Assembly (NCBI GenBank): GCA_944393295.1
Contig: CALXZR010000124.1
Span: 1-64,000 of the forward strand
Source: an uncultured Clostridia bacterium
GTDB lineage: Bacteria > Bacillota_A > Clostridia > TANB77 > CAG-508
Direction: 5' to 3'
DNA length: 64,000 bases
The notes beneath the pieces are model-generated. The model was not told the DNA's origin. It was given only the letters and a program-made list of their open reading frames with translations, and did no database searches. How positions within the stretch are numbered: position 1 is the stretch's first letter; each line of letters starts with the position of its first letter. Below, one piece after another: positions 9,764-21,235 of this stretch. Made by a program: the position numbers and the translations under genes.

Positions 9764-10483
9764 TTAATTATTATTCTCAAAATAGTCCATAATACCAGTA
9801 TATATTCCCCATGCAATTTTTTCTTGGTAATCTTCTTGCTCTAAAAGTTTTGCTTCATTTGGGTTTGAAAGAAAACCACATTCCACAATTACAGTTGGTA
9901 TTTTAACATTTTCAATAATATATTTTCCACTAATAGTTTGAGGTTGCCTTTTATTTTCTATTTGAATACTATTATTTAAATTTTGTTGTATTAAAGTACT
10001 TAGATTCTTACCTTCTTCAGAATTTTTTTTGTAGAAGGTTTGCCAACCGTAATACTTACTTTGAGCAATTTTGTTAAGATGTATAGAAACAAATATTTCA
10101 CTGTCACTTGAATTACCTATTTTAGCACGATTTTTCATATCGGAAACTTTTTTTTCTTTTAAAGTTTTTGAATCTATATCGTAAATACCATTTTCATCGG
10201 ACCTCGTTAATATTACAGTACAATCACTAGCTTCTAAAAATTTTTGAAGTTTTAATACAATCTCTAAATTTATATTTGCTTCAGTTAAACCATCTTCATT
10301 TTCTGCACCACCATCAGGATTTCCATGACCAGCATCCAAAGTAACAATATGACCAGTTACAGGTGTTGTAGAAACTGATATTGTATTTCCAGAAAAATTA
10401 GTATTAGTGATAGAAGCAAATATAATAGAAAAAATAAGAGAAAGCTCGATAAAAACTAATCTTTTTTTATTAATAATAAACAT
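9764..10483 (-). CDS. cwlD: N-acetylmuramoyl-L-alanine amidase, CwlD type
   Basis: 239-residue Amidase_3 protein with an N-terminal signal/anchor helix (LVFIELSLIFSIIFASI). Zinc ligands are visible in order: TLDAGHGNPDGG (His), EANINLEIVLKL (Glu), SIHLNKI (His), and the catalytic glutamate in VECGFLSNPNE. Size and the short single-domain layout match CwlD, which cleaves the stem peptide from muramic acid during formation of the delta-lactam in spore cortex. Vegetative amidases of this family usually carry wall-binding repeats, absent here. This supports a spore-forming host, though the CwlD assignment over other small amidases is inference. Confidence 0.82.
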   Translation of the reverse strand: MFIINKKRLVFIELSLIFSIIFASITNTNFSGNTISVSTTPVTGHIVTLDAGHGNPDGGAENEDGLTEANINLEIVLKLQKFLEASDCTVILTRSDENGIYDIDSKTLKEKKVSDMKNRAKIGNSSDSEIFVSIHLNKIAQSKYYGWQTFYKKNSEEGKNLSTLIQQNLNNSIQIENKRQPQTISGKYIIENVKIPTVIVECGFLSNPNEAKLLEQEDYQEKIAWGIYTGIMDYFENNN

Positions 10484-10653
10484 AAAAACAACCTCGAAAA
10501 TTAAAATATATTTATATTAGTATATGAAATATAAATATTAATAATGAGCAAATAAAAAATAATTTCATATGAATATACATAAAATATGTTCTAAAAAGTA
10601 TAAAATTTAAAGAATTGTAGAAAATATTTCTAGCAAAGTTTAAGGAGAAGTTT

Positions 10654-13600
10654 ATGAAAAATTATAGAGAGTTAAACATTTCTGGAACAATTCTTGATAC
10701 GGCTCAATTGGAAAAATATATGGAGAAAATTGCTTCAGAACACAATATATGCAATCATAGTGATTCAAATACCTATCCATTAGATAGCTTAAAAAACAAT
10801 TATCATATAATTTTAGAAACATATAATTTATTATCAAAACATATAAAAATGGGAATTAAAATTCATTCTGCAGGTGAATGGATTTTAGATAATTTTTATA
10901 TAATTGAGGAAAATGTAAAATCAATTCAAAAAGATTTATCTCAAAAGAAATATCGACAAATGCTAGGTTTAACTAATGGAAAATATGGGGGTTTTGCAAG
11001 ATGTTATGTATTAGCTTCTGAAATAATCGCTTTTACTGATTGTAAAATAGATAAAGAAACAATTAATAATTGCTTGAAATCATACCAAAAAAAGAAACTT
11101 TTAAGTATGCAAGAAATATGGGATTTAGGTATATTTCTAAGATTAGCAATAATCTCTAAAATTAGTGAAATGTGTGAAAAAATATATTTAGCTCAAATTC
11201 AAAAAGTAAAAGTAGAAAATATATTAAAAAAAGTTATTGAAAAGCAAGAGGCAAAAGAATATAAAGTTACAACTAGTATTAAGATAAGAGAAACTGAACC
11301 AAAATATCCATTTATAGAATATATGTCTTATAAATTAAAAGAATATGGTAAAGAGGCAATAGAATATCAAAAAATATTAGAAAAGGAAGTTGCAAAACTA
11401 GGTCTTACAGTATCAGAAGTTATTCAAAAAGAACATTTTCATATTGCTAATATAAAAATTACTATAGGAAATGGTATAAAGAGTTTAAAAGAAATTGCAC
11501 ATATCAATTTTGGAGAGTTATTTTCATACACAAATGCTACAGAAGAAATTTTAAAGTTTGATCCAGCAAATATATATTCAGAAATGGATGAAGAAAGTAA
11601 AAATTATTATAGAGATAAAATAACAAAATTAGCTAAAAAAAGTAAAATATCAGAAGTATATATAGCAGAAAAAATCATAGAACTTGCTAAACGTTTTGAA
11701 AAAAAGGAAAGCTTAGAAGAAAAAAGAAAATCACATGTAGGCTACTATTTGATAGATGATGGTGTTGATGAGCTTAACGAAAAGCTAGAATTAAGAACTA
11801 GAAATAAAAAAACAACAAAACTTTATTCAAGATTATATATTGCTATATTAGTTATATTACCTTTGTATTTTAGCTTTTGTTTATCTATATTTGCTTATTT
11901 AAAATATAGGAACGTGTTTTTAGCAATTGTATTGGCTATTGTAAGCTATATTCCAATTTCAGAAATACTTATTAGAGTTGTAAATTATGTTTTAAGTAAA
12001 TGTAAAAAACCAGAGATTTTACCTAAAATGGATTTTCAAAAAAATCTACCAAAAGAGGCTAGTACATTTGTTGTTATACCAACAATACTTAAAAGCAAAG
12101 AAAAAGTTGCAGAAATGATGAAAAAATTAGAGGTATATTATTTATCTAATAAAACTGACAATATATATTTTGCATTACTTGGAGATTGTTCTGAAGAAAA
12201 AAATAAGGTAATGCCATTTGATAAAGAGGTTATAGATGAGGGTAGAAAATGGGAGGAATATTTAAACGAAAAGTATAAAACAGAGGATTTTCCAAAATTT
12301 CATTTTTTATATAGAAGAAGAAAATGGAGTAATTCAGAAAAATCATATATTGGCTGGGAAAGAAAAAGAGGCTTATTAGTAACATTTAATGAATATATTT
12401 CTAAGAAAAAACAAGATACCTTTTTAGAAAATTCAATAGAAAAAAATAAAGATAAACTTCCTAATATAAAATATATAATCACTCTAGATAGTGATACAAA
12501 TTTAGTATTAGAATCTGCTTCAAAATTAATAGGAGCTATGAATCATATTTTAAATAGACCAATAATAAAAGGAAAAAAAGTAATAAAAGGCTATGGAATT
12601 ATGCAACCTAGAATAGGGCTAGACTTAGGAATTGCTCAAAAAACATATTTTGTAGAACTATATAGTATGCAAGGAGGAATAGATTTATATTCTAATGCTA
12701 TTTCAGATATTTACCAAGATTATTTTAAAGAAGGAATTTTTACAGGAAAAGGAATTTATGATTTGCAGGTATATAATCAAATACTCGAAAATGAAATTCC
12801 AGAAAACACAGTATTAAGCCATGATTTGTTAGAGGGAAACTATTTAAGATGTGGTCTAATTGGAGATGTAATTTTATTAGATGGATATCCTCTTAAGTAT
12901 ATATCATATATAAAAAGAAATCACAGATGGGTAAGACGGAGATTGGCAAATATTTAAATGGCTCAAAAGTAAAGTTTTAAATGAAATATCAAAATTCAAA
13001 ATCTATGATAATTTAAGAAGAAGTTTAGTAAATATTTTAGCTTTTTGTGGAATAGTATTAAGTATTATTTTTTATAAATATAATTTTATTAGTAATAGTT
13101 TAATTTTGCTTTCTACAATTTCAATTGTAATATCTTATATTTTAGATATTTTAAATATAATAATATTTAAAGAAAGTTATATTGAAGGTGAAATTTATGC
13201 TGATAAAAAGTTTTCAAAGGATATTGGAAATGTAAGAAAAAGTTTTTCTAGAATAATTTTACAATTAGCTTTTTTACCATATGAAACAGTTGAAAATATA
13301 GATGCTATTGTAAAAAGTATTTATAGAATGAAGAAAAAAGAAAGACTTTTAGAATGGGTAACAGCAGAAGATGGAGAGAAACAAGCAAAAACAGATTTAA
13401 AATCTTATTGCAAAGAAATGATAGTAAATATAATTCTAGGCTTAGTTTTTTTATTTTTACCAAGTATTTTTATTAAAATAATTGGAGCTTTATGGATTTT
13501 AGGTCCTTTTATAGCTTGGTATATTAGTTTAGAAAGAAATAAGGATAAAGAAATTTCTACGGAGAATAGAGGATATTTAGAAGAAATTGCAAGAAAAACA

Positions 13601-16600
13601 TGGAACTTTTTCGAAACTTATATAAATGCAGAAAATCATTATTTAATGATAGATAATTATCAAGAAGATAGAGAAAAAAAGATTGTAAATAGAACTTCTT
13701 CTACTAATATAGGATTGTCTTTAATGGCTGTTATTTCAGCATATGACTTGAATTTTATTTCTTTCAATATAGCTAAAAAATATATAGAGAATATATTGGA
13801 TACAGTAAATAATTTAGCAAAATGGAATGGACATTTATATAATTGGTATGATACAAAAACTTTGATGCCATTAATTCCAAGATATATTTCAACTGTTGAT
13901 AGTGGAAATTTTATTGGATATTTATATGTTTTAAAACAATTTTTAATTGAACATAGAGAAGAGGAAAATTTAGATTTTCTAATTCAAAATGTTGATAGAT
14001 TAATTAGTGATGCTGATTTTGCACCTTTATATAGTGCGGAAAATAAATTGTTTTCAATAGGATTTAATTTAGAAGAAAATAAACTTACTGATTCTTATTA
14101 TGACTTTTTAGCTTCAGAGGCAAGGCAGGCAAGCTTAATTGCAATTGCAAAGAAAGATGTACCAAGTAAACATTGGAATGCTTTAAGTAGAACGCTTACA
14201 ACACTAAAAGGATATAAAGGTTTAATTTCTTGGTCTGGTACAGCTTTTGAATATTTAATGCCAAATATAAATATAAAATGCTATCCTGGTAGTTTAATAG
14301 ACGAATCAAATAAATTTGCTGTAATGTGTCAAATAGAATACGCAAAAAGAATGAATATTCCATGGGGAATTTCGGAATCTGCATATAGTTTGAAAGACTT
14401 ATATAATAATTATCAATATAAAGCTTTTGGTATTCCATGGCTAGGATTAAAAAGAGGATTAGAAAATGATATTGTTGTATCTCCATATAGTACCTTTTTA
14501 GCTTTAGAAGAGAATAAAAATGATGCTATAAAAAATATAAAACAATTACAAAATTTAGGAGCATTTAAAAAATTTGGATTTTACGAAGCAATAGATTTTA
14601 CAAAATCTAGATTGAAATTAAATCAAGAATATGAATTAGTAAAAACATATATGGCTCATCATCAAGCACTAATTTTATTATCTATAAATAATTGCTTAAA
14701 TAATAATGTTTTTAAAAAAAGATTTGGGCAAAATCCAGAAATAGAAGCAGTAGATATTTTACTTCAAGAAAGAATGCCTATAAATATGATACTAACAAAA
14801 GAATATAAAGAAAAAATAAATAATGTCAAAGTTATAATGGATTCAGGATATAATGAAAGAATTATTGAAAAACATCATCCTGTATATAGAAATTTGGGAT
14901 TAATATCTAATGAGGATTATAGAGTTATAGCTGATGATTTAGGTAATAGTTGTAGTGAGTATAAAGGTAACTTAATATATCAATATAAGGAAACAAATGA
15001 ATGTAAGCAAGGTATTTTATTTTATATTAAAAGTATAAAAACCAAAGAAATTATTAACCCTTATGAAAATGCAAAAGTTATTTTTGCACCAGATAAAGTT
15101 TCTTTTGCAAAGTCAGAAGGAAAATTAAAGCTAAAAACTAGTATAGTTGTAGATCCAAATAAAGCTATTGAAATAAGGAATATAGATATTGAAAATATAG
15201 GAAGCACAGAGGAAATATATGAATTTGTAAGTGAAATGGAACCTGTTTTAAGTCCAAAAATGCAAGAATATTCTCATCCAGCATTTAATAAATTATTTTT
15301 ACAAGCTGAAAAGGAAGATAATATATTTTATATAACTAGAAAAGATCGTTTAGGTGAGGAATATCTATATTTAGCAGCTATGTTATACACAGAAGATGAA
15401 CAAATTGTGGATTTAGAATACGAAATTGATAAAGAAAAATATTGTGGAAGAAATGGAAACACTATACCAGAAATGTTAAAAGAAAGTAAAAGATTTTCTA
15501 GTGAAATGAAAGAAGTTACAGATTTAATTTTGGCAATGAAAAAGACCTTTAAAATTTCTCCTGGAGAAAAAAAGAGAATAAGTTTTGCTATAATGACGTC
15601 ATTTGAAAAAAATATACTAAAAGAAGAAATGAAAAAATTACAAACTGCTCAGGAATTTTCTAGAATTATAGAGGTTGCCAAAGTAAGAAGCGAAGAAGAA
15701 CTTCAATTTTTACAAGTAAGTAGGAAAGAATTAGCAGTTTACCAAAAGATGTTAGATTATATTTTGCTTTCTGCACCAAACTATAAAATGTCCCAGAACA
15801 AATCTCATAAAAAAGATCATTTATGGAGATTTGGGATTTCTGGAGACAATCCTATTTTAACTGTAAAACTTAGAAAATTAGAAGAAGTCGGTGACTTAAA
15901 ACAAATATTAAAAGCTTATGAGTATTTTAGAGCTAAAGCTGTTTTAATAGATTTAGTTATTTTAGATGAGGAAGACAATGTCTACGAAAAATATGTGGCA
16001 GAAGCAATCGAAGAACTTATTTCAGAAAAACAGTTACAGTATTTAAAATCTATTAATGGAGGTATTTTTTTAATTGAAAATACTTCAAAAATAGAAGAAG
16101 AGGTTGAAACTATTTTATTAAAATCAAAACTAATAATAGACTTAGGTAAAACAAATTTAAATGCAATTATTCAAAGATTAGAAGATAGAAGAAATAAAAG
16201 TTATAAAAAATTGGAAAGTAGGAATGTTTCAAAAAATACTAATGAAGTTTTACCTCTTGTTTCAGAAGATTTGAAATTTTTTAATGGATACGGTGGATTT
16301 ACCCAAGATGGGAAAGAGTACCATATTTATACTAATTTACAAAACAGAACACCATTTGCGTGGTCTCATATTATTGCAAATAAATTTTTTGGTACTTTAG
16401 TAACAGACAATTTTAGTGGATATACTTGGAACAAAAATAGTAGATTAAATAGGCTTACTGCATGGAGTAATAAACCTATATCCAATCCACCTTCTGAAGT
16501 TTGGTATATTATAGAAAATAACACAATGTGGACTATTAATAGTGGTGTAAATCCAAATGAAAATTATTATTATATTAATTATGGATTTGGATATGCAAAA

Positions 16601-18646
16601 TATAAAAATACTAATAATGAATTGATACAAGAGGTGGAAGTTTTCGTACCAGAAAATGAACCTTTAAAAGTTAATCAAGTAAAAATAAAAAATACTGCTA
16701 ACAGAGAAAGAAAAATAAAACTATTAATCTATATAAAACCTGTTTTAGGAGAAGATGAAATTTTAACAAATGGAAATATAGAAGTTATTAAGGAAGGAAA
16801 TATTGTATACGCTAAAAATATTTTAATAGAAGAGCCTTTTGACAGACCAATGTTTATAACAAGTGATTTAAAAATAACAAGTTTTACAGGAAATAAAGAT
16901 GTTTTTTTAGGAATTAAAAACTTAAAAGAACCAAGAGCTTTATATGAAAAACTAGACCAAAAAAATGGGCTTGGAAAAAATTCTTGCGTTGCTTTACAAA
17001 TGGAAATTACACTAGCCGCTTTCGAAGGAAAAAATTTCACTGTAATTTTAGGAGAAGAAAGTAAAGAAAAAATACCAGAACTAGTCAATTATTTCTTAAG
17101 TGAAAAAAATAGAGAAGATACTTTGCAAAAAGTAAAGCAAAATTGGAATAATATAACTCAAACTTTAAATATAAAAACTCCATCTGAAAATTTAAATATT
17201 CTAATAAATGGATGGCTTGTATATCAAACTTTATCTAGTAGACTTTATGGAAAAACAGGATTTTTTCAGTCTGGAGGAGCATATGGTTTTAGAGATCAGC
17301 TGCAAGATTGTTTAGGAATGAAGTTTATAGACAGTAAAATGCTAGAAGATCAAATTATTAATTGTGCTAGTCATCAATTTATAGAAGGTGATGTTCTTCA
17401 CTGGTGGCATAATGAGACTAAGAGAGGAATAAGAACTAGATTTTCTGATGATTTACTATGGCTTGTATATGCTGTACTTGAATATATAGAATTTACAAAT
17501 GATAATTCTATTTTAGAAGTTCAAGTTGAATATTTAACAGGAGAGCCTTTAAAAGAAAATGAATTAGAAAAATATGATATTTTCTATAAAAGTGATATAA
17601 AAGAATCTATATATGATCATTGTAATAAATCAATTTTAAAGGTTATTTCAAAAGGTTTAGATCCGTTTCCAAAAATTGGAATAGGTGATTGGAATGATGG
17701 ATTTAGTGAAGTTGGTACTAAAGGAAAAGGACAAAGTATATGGCTTGGATTTTTCTTATATGATATTTTAAATAGATGGATACCAATTTGTAAACAAAAA
17801 AATGACGAAGAAAAAGTTAAATTATATGAAGAAGTAAACGAAAAATTAAAGAAGAATTTGAATAATGAAGGTTGGGATGGAAGATGGTATAAAAGGGCTA
17901 TTACTGATAATGGAGAGATTATAGGAAGTATGAATTCTGAAGAAGCAAGAATTGATAGCCTAAGCCAAAGTTGGTCTGTTATTTCAAATGCAGGTGATAA
18001 CGATAAGAAATTTATAAGTATGGAATCTGTAAGAAATAATTTGGTAGATTACGAAAATCAAATTATAAAATTATTTGATCCACCTTTTGAAAAAAGCTCT
18101 TTAAGACCTGGATATATAAAAGGATATAAACCAGGAATTAGAGAAAATGGAGGACAATATACTCACGCAGCTATATGGTTTATAATGGCTGAGGCAAAAC
18201 TTGGATTTGGAGATAATGCTGTAAAAATGTTAGAAATGATAAGCCCTATAAATCATTCAAATACAAGAGAAAAAGCCCAAAAATATAAAATTGAGCCATA
18301 TAGTATAGCTGCAGATATTTATTCTAACAAAGACTTAATAGGAAGAGGTGGTTGGAGTTTATATACAGGTTCAAGTAGTTGGTATTATAAAGTTACTGTA
18401 GAATATATTTTAGGACTAAAATTAAAAAATGGATATTTATATGTAGAACCTTGTATAGATAAAAACTGGAAAGAATATGAAATCCGCTACAAATATAAAA
18501 CTAGCCTTTATCAGATTAAAGTTAAGAACTTAAATGGAAAAAATACTGGTACCCAAAAATTTATTTTAAATGGAATAGAAATAAAAGAAAAAAGAGCTTT
18601 GTTACAGGATAATGGAAAAATTAATATAATTGAAATTCATATGTAA
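10654..18646 (+). CDS. Giant cyclic beta-glucan synthase-like protein (GT84/GH94 type), frame broken at 12937
   Basis: If the frame is joined, about 2663 residues, near the size of cyclic beta-1,2-glucan synthases (NdvB/Cgs). The N-terminal 380 residues are helical. Membrane helices near 395-450 precede a glycosyltransferase domain with ITLDSDTNLV (near 611), QPRIG and a conserved RHRWVRGDWQ motif. The first frame stops at 12957 because a single extra C at 12937 turns AGA GGA into AGA CGG; skipping it reads GDWQIFKWL onward without a stop. Further membrane helices follow. The C-terminal third is a GH94-like phosphorylase region (FQSGGAYGFRDQLQDC, GIGDWNDGFS with the likely catalytic Asp, SWYYKVTVEYILGL). 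It should polymerise and trim a beta-glucan at the membrane. Linkage type is inferred from family. Confidence 0.82.
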
Positions 18647-18673
18647 TAAAATTGAAAAAAATTTGAAAAGAAC

Positions 18674-18702
18674 TTGTACAAAAACTCGAAATATGATATA
18701 AC
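18674..18702 (+). promoter_or_regulatory. Promoter of the walR-like regulator
   Basis: TTGTAC (18674-18679), 17-base spacer, TATAAC (18697-18702); about 50 bases before the GTG start. Matches the housekeeping sigma consensus closely. Confidence 0.7.
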
Positions 18703-18755
18703 TAAAAAAGAAATAAGAGAGTACAGTATTAGAATTTCAGAAAGGCGGTAGAATT

Positions 18756-19511
18756 GTGGAAAATATAGTAGTTGAAAAAGATAAAAAAACAATTTTAGTT
18801 GTTGATGACGAAGAAAATATTAGAGAATTGCTTGTTTTTAATCTACAAAAAGAAGGATACAACACATTAGAAGCACAAGATGGAATTACTGCAGTTGATA
18901 TGGCTTTAGAAAAGAAACCAGATTTGATTTTGCTAGATGTAATGATTCCAAAATTAGATGGAATTTCAGTTTGCAAAAAAATTCGTTATGCCTTAAATAT
19001 TTCTAATATTCCAATTTTAATGATTTCTGCTAAAGATAGTGAATCAGACAAAATTGTTGGCTTAGAAATGGGTGCTGATGATTATATAACAAAACCATTT
19101 CAAATTAGAGAAGTAATGGCAAGAATTAAAGCTAATTTAAGAAAAGCTGAATTAAATGCAAACTATGAAAATAATCAAAATGCAAAATCAAATGAAAAAA
19201 ATAATATTATAAAAGTCGGAGATTTAACATTAGATACAAAAAAGGTTGAAGTAAAAGTTAAAGGTGAAGTAATTAATCTTACAAAGAAAGAATTTGATGT
19301 GTTAAAATATTTAGCTAGCCAACCAGGTCAAGTTGTAACAAGAGAAATGCTACTTCGTGAAGTTTGGGAGTATGAAGAATATGTTGGTGCTATTAGAACA
19401 ATAGATGTTACAATGAATCGTATTCGTGATAAAATAGAGAAAGACAAAGCAAATCCTAAGATATTGATAACTAAGAGAGGCGTAGGATATTATGTAACAG
19501 ATAAAAACTAA
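18756..19511 (+). CDS. OmpR/PhoB-family response regulator (WalR/PhoP-like)
   Basis: 251 residues, GTG start after AAAGGCGG. Receiver domain about 10-125: acidic pair VVDDEEN, phosphoacceptor Asp in LLDVMIPKLDG, Thr/Ser and Lys in SAKDSES and TKPFQIRE. After a charged linker, a winged-helix DNA-binding domain (about 160-250) shows LTKKEFDVLKYLASQPGQVV, REVWEYE and the recognition helix around RTIDVTMNRIRDKIE. It pairs with the sensor kinase starting 222 bases downstream. Whether it is the essential WalR or a phosphate-type PhoP is not decidable from sequence alone. Confidence 0.87.
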   Translation: MENIVVEKDKKTILVVDDEENIRELLVFNLQKEGYNTLEAQDGITAVDMALEKKPDLILLDVMIPKLDGISVCKKIRYALNISNIPILMISAKDSESDKIVGLEMGADDYITKPFQIREVMARIKANLRKAELNANYENNQNAKSNEKNNIIKVGDLTLDTKKVEVKVKGEVINLTKKEFDVLKYLASQPGQVVTREMLLREVWEYEEYVGAIRTIDVTMNRIRDKIEKDKANPKILITKRGVGYYVTDKN

Positions 19512-19568
19512 TTTTATCTATAAATTATTAAAAGGATTCTAATATTTAAGTAATAGTAACAAAAAGTA

Positions 19569-19611
19569 CACCACCGTTTAAATATATTAGGTTATAATTT
19601 AAACGGTGGTG
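19569..19611. repeat. Long palindrome between the regulator and kinase genes
   Basis: CACCACCGTTTAAAT (19569-19583) is repeated in reverse complement at 19597-19611 around a short A+T loop, followed by GAATTTTT. It is unusually G+C-rich and regular for this region. It could be a terminator separating the two genes, or the end of a small palindrome-bearing mobile remnant; a 20-codon ORF starts just after it at 19620. The rest of 19512-19732 shows nothing else clear. Confidence 0.55.
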
Positions 19612-19732
19612 AATTTTTATGGCTAATAATTTTACATTTTTTTATCAAATTAAAATTATACTTGAATATAAGGAAATATAAGTATATAATATAGAAAATT
19701 GGGTGATTTCACTCATAAAATAGGAGTAAGTT

Positions 19733-21223
19733 ATGCTAAAAAACATACAAACCAAGATTGTTATGGTTTTTGTGATTTTTGGAATAATTGTAACCACTGC
19801 TATTAGCACATTATCAATATATCATATAAAAAAATGGGAAGCTTTTAATAGCACGATAAGTGAAGAAGGAGCAAATCAAATTATAGTTGAAGCTAAAAAA
19901 GCAGAAAAAGAAATTTTTTTTGGATCAATTATTTTTTTACTTAGTTCACTAGGTCTTGGAATTTTAGTTTCAAGAATTTTAATACAGCCTTTTTCTAAAC
20001 TTTTAAAAAGTGCAGAAAAAATTGTTAAGGGAGAAGAAATTGACGAAAAGTATTTAGAAAATAAAATTCCAAATAGTAAAAGTGAAATAGATGAATTAGT
20101 AGAAGCACTAGGAACAATGAATAAAGAACTAAAAGAAAATTTGAATGAGGTTACAAGACAAAAAAAGCAAATAGAAACAATTTTACTTCATATGACTGAT
20201 GGAATTATTGCTTTTAATATTGAAGGAAAGATTATTCATATAAATCATGCAGCAAAAACACTTTTAAATGTAGAAGAATATGAAAGTTTTGAAGATATAT
20301 TTGAAAAATTTAATGTAGATATTAATATGGAAAAAATAATATATCTTGAAAATTGGACTTCTTCAGAGAAAAAGATTAGTGTAAATAACAAAAATATTAA
20401 TTTATTTTTTGCTCCATTTAAAAATGAAAATGATCGTCCAGCAGGAGTTATAGTAGTAATTCAAGATATTACAGAACATGTAAAATTAGATAGTATGAGA
20501 AAAGAATTTGTAGCAGATGTTTCTCACGAATTAAAAACGCCAATTACTTCTATAATGGGGTATGCAGATACAATATTAGAAAATGAATTAGATCAAGAAA
20601 CCCAGAAGAATTTTTTAAAAAGAATTTCTGCAGAAGCACAAAGAATGTCAAATCTAGTATATGATTTATTAACTTTATCAAGATATGATAGTTCAAAAGT
20701 AAACTTAGAAAAAACAGAATTTGATTTAGGTGAATTAGTAAAATATACTTTTGATGGACTGAAATTAGAAATGGATAAAAAATCAATTGTAGGAGAATGT
20801 TTTGTAACTTCTAATGTTCCACTAGTGTATGCAGATAAAAGTGGAATTCAAAGAGTTATAATAAATATTCTAACAAATGCAATTAAGTATACAAAAGAAA
20901 ATGGTACTGTAAAAACTTATGTTGGTTTTGTATATAATGATGCATATATAAAAATAATAGATACAGGAATAGGAATTTCAAAAGAAGATTTAAGTAGAAT
21001 TTTTGAAAGATTTTATAGAGTAGACAAATCTAGAACAAGAGAGATGGGAGGTACTGGATTAGGTCTTTCTATTGCAAAAGAAATATTAGATAAAAATGAT
21101 GGTAGAATTGATATAAAAAGTGAGCTTGGAAAAGGTACAGAGGTTGTTATCAGAATACCAACTAAACAAGGTTTAGAAAAATATAATAAAGATGAAAATA
21201 AAAATTTAACAAAAGAAAATTAG
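19733..21223 (+). CDS. Membrane sensor histidine kinase (WalK/PhoR-like)
   Basis: 496 residues; RBS AATAGGAGTAAG. Two membrane helices (about 8-28 and 58-82) enclose only a short external loop. Then come a HAMP linker, a coiled segment, a PAS domain (TILLHMTDGIIAFNIEGKIIHIN), a HisKA domain with the phosphorylated His in FVADVSHELKTPITS, and an HATPase_c domain with N box (NILTNAIKYT), G1 (DTGIGI) and G2 (GGTGLGLSIAKEI). It should phosphorylate the regulator encoded upstream. The small external loop suggests sensing inside the membrane or cytoplasm rather than an external ligand. PAS-HAMP layout resembles WalK. Confidence 0.87.
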   Translation: MLKNIQTKIVMVFVIFGIIVTTAISTLSIYHIKKWEAFNSTISEEGANQIIVEAKKAEKEIFFGSIIFLLSSLGLGILVSRILIQPFSKLLKSAEKIVKGEEIDEKYLENKIPNSKSEIDELVEALGTMNKELKENLNEVTRQKKQIETILLHMTDGIIAFNIEGKIIHINHAAKTLLNVEEYESFEDIFEKFNVDINMEKIIYLENWTSSEKKISVNNKNINLFFAPFKNENDRPAGVIVVIQDITEHVKLDSMRKEFVADVSHELKTPITSIMGYADTILENELDQETQKNFLKRISAEAQRMSNLVYDLLTLSRYDSSKVNLEKTEFDLGELVKYTFDGLKLEMDKKSIVGECFVTSNVPLVYADKSGIQRVIINILTNAIKYTKENGTVKTYVGFVYNDAYIKIIDTGIGISKEDLSRIFERFYRVDKSRTREMGGTGLGLSIAKEILDKNDGRIDIKSELGKGTEVVIRIPTKQGLEKYNKDENKNLTKEN

Positions 21224-21235
21224 TGGAGGGATATT

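Noticed and set aside
13106..18646. Glucan synthase second frame as an independent gene
   Set aside because: The frame is open back to 12938 and continues the conserved RGDW motif; no ribosome binding site at 13106.
19620..19682. 20-codon ORF after the palindrome as a gene
   Set aside because: Too short, no ribosome binding site other than the palindrome arm, no recognisable motif.
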